This document shows, in pieces, positions 60,566-64,000 of a stretch of 64,000 nt of DNA. The position numbers and the translations under genes were made by a program. Position 1 is the stretch's first letter. The number at the start of each line of letters is the position of its first letter. Below the pieces are notes generated by a model, which was given only the letters and a program-made list of their open reading frames with translations, searched no databases and was not told the origin of the DNA. Source of the stretch: Phenylobacterium sp. (GTDB taxonomy: Bacteria; Pseudomonadota; Alphaproteobacteria; Caulobacterales; Caulobacteraceae); contig NZ_WGNY01000008.1 of NCBI RefSeq assembly GCF_016124325.1, positions 62,001-126,000 of the forward strand, in the 5' to 3' direction.

Positions 60566-62304
60566 CACAGATCCCCCTTCTTGCCGGCTTCGACCGCGAA
60601 CGCCGCGGCGCGCGCGGTCAGCGCCATGTAGGTCAGCGACGGGTTCACGCACGAGGCCGAGGTCATGGCCGCCCCGTCGGTGACGAACACGTTCTTGCAC
60701 TCCCAGACCTGGTTGTGGGCGTTCAGCACCGAGGTCTTGGGATCGCGGCCCATCCGGGCCGTCCCCATCTCGTGGATGCCCAGGCCCGGCCCGTAGTCGC
60801 CGTTGTACTCGGTGATGTTCTTGAAGCCCGCGGCCTCCAGCATCTCGGCGGCTGCGGAGATCATGTCCTTGCGCATCGCGTTCTCGTTCTCGCGGATCGA
60901 GACGTCGAAGGTCAGCGTCGGCAGGCCGTGCTGGTCCTTCACCTCGTGGTTCAGGGTCACGCGGTTGTCGGCGTAGGGCAGGATCTCGCCGAAGCCGCCC
61001 AGGCGGAACAGCCAGGGCCCCGGCTGGCTCATCGCCGTCTTGCCGGCGGCGCCGGGCGGCGGGTCCATGCCGTAGCCTGCGCGGTCCCAGCCCACGCGGC
61101 CCGCGCCACCCTGGTAGCCGAAGCCGCGCATATAGTCCTTCCGCGCCGTGCCGGCGTCGCCCAGGTTGCGGAACCGCGGCACATAAATTCCGTTCGGCCG
61201 CCGGCCCGAGTAGTACATGTCCTCGAACCCCGGGACCAAGGCGCCGGCGCCCACGCCCAGGTGATGGTCCATCACGTTGCGGCCCAGCTGGTCCGAGCCG
61301 TTGCCCAGGCCGTTGGGGAACCGCTTGCTGGCGGAGTTCAGCATGATCCAGGCGGTGTTCAGGGCCGAGGCGCAGAGGAAGATGATCGGGGCGTAGAACT
61401 CCATGTCCTCGCCGGTCTCGGAGTCCAGCACGTGGACGCCCGAGGCCTTGCCCGCCTTCTCGTCGTAGATCAGCGAGGTGACGATCGAATTGGGCCGGAT
61501 CGTGAAGTTGCCGGTCCGCTCGGCGGCCACCAGGGTCGCCGAGTTCGACGAGAAATAGGCCCCGAACGGACAGCCGCGGATGCACAGGTTGCGGTACTGG
61601 CAGGGCCCGCGGCCGAGCGCGATCTGCTCCTCGGTGGGCTTGGTCAGGTGGGCGGCGCGTCCGATGGTGATCCGCCGCTCCGGGAAGACCGCCTCGACGC
61701 TCTTCTTGAAGGCCTTTTCTGCGCAGTTCATCTCCATCGGCGGCTGGAAGACGCCGTCGGGAAGCTGCGGCAGTCCCTCCGCCTGGCCGCTGATCCCGGC
61801 GAACCGCTCCACATGGTCGTACCAGGGGGCGATGTCGGCGTAGCGGATCGGCCAGTCGACGCCGACGCCCTGCTTGGCGTTGGCCTCGAAGTCGAGGTCC
61901 GAGTGGCGGTAGCTCTGCCGCGCCCACATCAGCGAGCGGCCGCCGACGTGATAGCCGCGGATCCAGTCGAACCGCTTGGTCTCGGTGTAGGGCTCCTGGT
62001 CGTCGCGGACGAAGAAGTGCTGGCTGAACTCAGTCAGCGCGTAGCCCGTCCGCTGCTGGACCTTGTAGCGGGCGTCCAGCTCGGCCGGCGGAAGCTGGGC
62101 GCGGGGATATTTGGCGTCCCACGGATCCATGCCGGCGGTCGTGTAGTCCTCGACGTGGCGCACCATCCGGCCGCGGTCGAGCACCAGGGTCTTCAGCCCC
62201 CGCTCGGTCAGCTCCTTGGCGGCCCAGCCGCCGCTGATTCCGCTGCCCACGACGATGGCGTCGTAGGTGTGTTCGTCGCGTGCGCGATTGTTGAGATTGG
62301 CCAT
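60565..62304 (-). CDS. GMC flavoprotein, glucoside 3-dehydrogenase catalytic subunit-like (module 2)
   Basis: This 579-residue FAD enzyme has YDAIVVGSGISGGWAAKELTERG at the start, GGRSLMWARQSYRHS in the middle, and the C-terminal IHEMGTARMGRDPKTSVLN and NVFVTDGAAMTSASCVNPSLTYMAL. The CX5CX3C cluster CQYRNLCIRGC is again present at about residue 235. The sequence is more like large glucose-methanol-choline dehydrogenases that work with a Tat small subunit and a cytochrome c. No cytochrome c gene is visible in the window. It starts directly after the isomerase stop. Confidence 0.87.
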   Translation of the reverse strand: MANLNNRARDEHTYDAIVVGSGISGGWAAKELTERGLKTLVLDRGRMVRHVEDYTTAGMDPWDAKYPRAQLPPAELDARYKVQQRTGYALTEFSQHFFVRDDQEPYTETKRFDWIRGYHVGGRSLMWARQSYRHSDLDFEANAKQGVGVDWPIRYADIAPWYDHVERFAGISGQAEGLPQLPDGVFQPPMEMNCAEKAFKKSVEAVFPERRITIGRAAHLTKPTEEQIALGRGPCQYRNLCIRGCPFGAYFSSNSATLVAAERTGNFTIRPNSIVTSLIYDEKAGKASGVHVLDSETGEDMEFYAPIIFLCASALNTAWIMLNSASKRFPNGLGNGSDQLGRNVMDHHLGVGAGALVPGFEDMYYSGRRPNGIYVPRFRNLGDAGTARKDYMRGFGYQGGAGRVGWDRAGYGMDPPPGAAGKTAMSQPGPWLFRLGGFGEILPYADNRVTLNHEVKDQHGLPTLTFDVSIRENENAMRKDMISAAAEMLEAAGFKNITEYNGDYGPGLGIHEMGTARMGRDPKTSVLNAHNQVWECKNVFVTDGAAMTSASCVNPSLTYMALTARAAAFAVEAGKKGDL

Positions 62305-63357
62305 CTAGAGCCCCAGCAGCTGGCGGTTGCGGGCGGCGTCCACGCCCGAGCTTGCGAAATCGTCGAAGGCCCGGTCGGTGACGCGGATGATATGGTCGCG
62401 GATGAAGGGCGCGCCCTCGGCGGCGCCGACCTCGGGGTGCTTCAGCGCGCACTCCCATTCCAGCACCGCCCAGCCCGGATAGTCGTAGGCGGCCAGCTTC
62501 GAGAAGATCGCCCCGAAGTCGATCTCGCCGTCGCCCAGCGAGCGGAACCGGCCAGGCCGGTCCACCCAGCCCTCGTAGCCGCCGTAGACCCCCGAACGGC
62601 CGGTGGGCCGGAACTCGGCATCCTTCACGTGGAAGGCGCGGATGCGCTGATGGTAGCGGTCGATGAAGTCCAGGTAGTCGAGCTGCTGCAGCACGAAGTG
62701 GCTGGGGTCGTAGAGGATGTTGGCGCGCGGGTGCCCGCCCACCGCCTCCAGGAACCGCTCGAAGGTCGCCCCGTCGTGCAGGTCCTCGCCCGGATGGATC
62801 TCGTAACAGCAGTCGACGCCCGCCTCTTCGAAGGCGTCGAGGATCGGCCGCCAGCGCCGCGCCAGCTCGGCGAACGCCTCCTCGATCAGGCCCGCCGGCC
62901 GCTGCGGCCACGGATAGAAGTAGGGCCAGGCCAGCGCGCCCGAGAACGTCGCGTGCGCGCTCAGGCCCAGCCGCTGGCTGGCCTTGGCCGCCAGGGTCAC
63001 CTGCCGCACCGCCCATTCCTGGCGGGCCTGCGGCTTGCCGCGCACCTCGGGCGCCGCGAAGCCGTCGAAGAGGGCGTCGTAGGCCGGATGCACCGCCACC
63101 AGCTGGCCCTGCAGGTGGGTCGAGAGCTCGGTGATCGCCAGGCCGTGCTCGGCCAGGCGGCCCTTGATGTCGTCGCAATAGGCCTGGCTCCCGGCCGCCT
63201 GCTCCAGGTCGACGAACGAGCCCGGCCCGGTCGGCAGCTGCACCCCCTCGTAGCCCAGCCCCGCTGCCCACGCCGCAATGGTGTCCAGCCTGTCGAACGG
63301 CGGCGTCGGCCCCGCGAACTGGGCCAGGAAGATGCCCGGGCCCTTCAACGTACGCAT
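62305..63357 (-). CDS. Sugar phosphate isomerase/epimerase-like TIM barrel protein
   Basis: This 350-residue protein has the xylose-isomerase-like fold. Its metal-site residues appear in CCYEIHPGEDLHDG (Glu and His), ILYDPSHFVLQQLDYLDFI (Asp, His), IRAFHVKDAEF (His, Asp) and AVLEWECALK (Glu). These are the four usual ligands of the divalent metal. It lies between a Gfo/Idh dehydrogenase and the GMC gene, a common trio in keto-glycoside catabolism, so it may isomerise the keto-sugar. It overlaps the upstream gene by 13 nt. Confidence 0.85.
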   Translation of the reverse strand: MRTLKGPGIFLAQFAGPTPPFDRLDTIAAWAAGLGYEGVQLPTGPGSFVDLEQAAGSQAYCDDIKGRLAEHGLAITELSTHLQGQLVAVHPAYDALFDGFAAPEVRGKPQARQEWAVRQVTLAAKASQRLGLSAHATFSGALAWPYFYPWPQRPAGLIEEAFAELARRWRPILDAFEEAGVDCCYEIHPGEDLHDGATFERFLEAVGGHPRANILYDPSHFVLQQLDYLDFIDRYHQRIRAFHVKDAEFRPTGRSGVYGGYEGWVDRPGRFRSLGDGEIDFGAIFSKLAAYDYPGWAVLEWECALKHPEVGAAEGAPFIRDHIIRVTDRAFDDFASSGVDAARNRQLLGL

Positions 63358-64000
63358 GCGGCCTCTCCTTCCAGGGCGACCCAGCCCCTCTCGTCGCGGC
63401 TGGCCGCGACAGCGGTCTCGACGAAGGCCATGCCGCGAAGGCCGTCATTGATGTCGGGGACCATGTCCGCGTTCGCCCGGCCCTGCGCGATCGCATCGGC
63501 GAAGTCGCCGTACAGGTTGGCGAAGGCCTCGATGAACCCCTCGGGATGTCCGGTCGGCAGGCGCGTGGCCCCCCGGGCCGCCGCGCCGAGGTAGGGCGAT
63601 CCCGCGTGCAGCGTCTGGCTGGGCCCCTCCAGCCAGTCGACGGTCAGTTCGTTGGGCCGTTCGTGCGACCAGCCGAGGCCGCCCTTCTCACCATAGACAT
63701 TGATCCGCAGGCCGTTGCGGGCGCCGGCCGAGATTTGCGAGGCGATCAGCACCCCGCGCGCCCCGCCCTCGAACCGCAGCAGCACGTTGCAGTCGTCGTC
63801 CAGCGTCCGGCCGGGCGCCACCGCGGCCACGTCGGCGCACAGCCGCTCCACCCGCGCCCCGCCCACGAACTCGGCGATGTTGAAGGCGTGCACGCCGATG
63901 TCGCCGATGCAGCCGCCGGCCCCAGCCCGCGCCGGGTCGGCCCGCCACGCCGCCTGGGGATTGCCCGACCGTTCGATCGGCTCCGACAGCCAGCCCTGGG
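63345..64000 (-). CDS. Gfo/Idh/MocA family oxidoreductase, C-terminal part
   Basis: The reading frame is open to the right end of the window, so the N-terminal Rossmann domain is missing. The visible ~217 residues include GGCIGDIGVHAFNIAEFV, with the conserved Asp and His of the catalytic DxGxH motif, DDDCNVLLRFEGGARGVLIASQIS and INVYGEKGGLGWSHERPNEL. Such enzymes use NAD(P) to reduce or oxidise sugar ketones, and could interconvert the 3-keto-sugar released by the module 2 enzymes. It is probably an early gene of the leftward operon. Confidence 0.87.
   Translation of the reverse strand, partial: QGWLSEPIERSGNPQAAWRADPARAGAGGCIGDIGVHAFNIAEFVGGARVERLCADVAAVAPGRTLDDDCNVLLRFEGGARGVLIASQISAGARNGLRINVYGEKGGLGWSHERPNELTVDWLEGPSQTLHAGSPYLGAAARGATRLPTGHPEGFIEAFANLYGDFADAIAQGRANADMVPDINDGLRGMAFVETAVAASRDERGWVALEGEAACVR

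Overview
This window is about 64 kb of very GC-rich, densely packed alphaproteobacterial chromosome. I place it in the Caulobacteraceae (Caulobacter or Phenylobacterium type) with moderate confidence. The reasons are two proteins that closely resemble my recollection of Caulobacter XylX and XylA, a large TonB-dependent receptor, glucoside-3-dehydrogenase-type gene sets, and operons in which genes overlap by 1-4 nt (ATGA, GTGA, TGATG). I saw no rRNA, tRNA, insertion sequence, phage gene or CRISPR array.

Region 1 (1-31.6 kb) looks like a catabolic island. It starts with the end of a GH172 (DUF2961) gene, a PhyH-type dioxygenase, an SMP-30 lactonase operon, an aldo/keto reductase, a TetR regulator and a secreted carboxylesterase. 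A FadR-type GntR regulator then sits among genes for a complete non-phosphorylative sugar pathway: FucU-like mutarotase, aldose dehydrogenase, lactonase, UxaA-type sugar-acid dehydratase, XylX-like 2-keto-3-deoxy acid dehydratase, XylA-like ketoglutarate-semialdehyde dehydrogenase, and a ribose-type ABC importer. The stereochemistry expected of these families converges on D-arabinose. Further right are a PLP dehydratase, a YheO/DauR-type regulator and an ornithine-cyclodeaminase-family enzyme, then an alpha/beta hydrolase, a TPR sulfotransferase, a TonB receptor, an amino-acid permease, two full GH172 enzymes and an M20 amidohydrolase. Known GH172 enzymes include D-arabinofuranosidases, so I propose a D-arabinan or D-arabinoside utilisation system. 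A repeated promoter element upstream of six of these genes and a repeated GntR-type palindrome tie the island together.

Region 2 (31.8-48.5 kb) is a sulfide/persulfide defence and respiration island. It holds sulfide:quinone oxidoreductase, a DUF2892 membrane protein, a rhodanese, a TolC/RND efflux system, two ArsR regulators (one with the BigR/SqrR-type cysteine pair), OsmC, cytochrome bd oxidase (CydA, CydB, CydX) and its CydDC exporter, a TauE/SafE permease and a persulfide dioxygenase. AT-rich palindromes lie at the divergent promoters.

Region 3 (48.5-55.4 kb) is a full N-type ATPase operon in the order atpD-C-Q-R-B-E-F-A-G, with a small coiled-coil gene after it and a perfect FNR/FixK-type box in front of it.

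Region 4 (55.5-64 kb) contains two glucoside-3-dehydrogenase-like modules on opposite strands. Each has a GMC flavoprotein, a Tat-type small subunit and a DUF1080 (3-keto-glycoside hydrolase) protein. The second module continues into a sugar isomerase-like protein and a Gfo/Idh/MocA dehydrogenase that runs off the end of the window.
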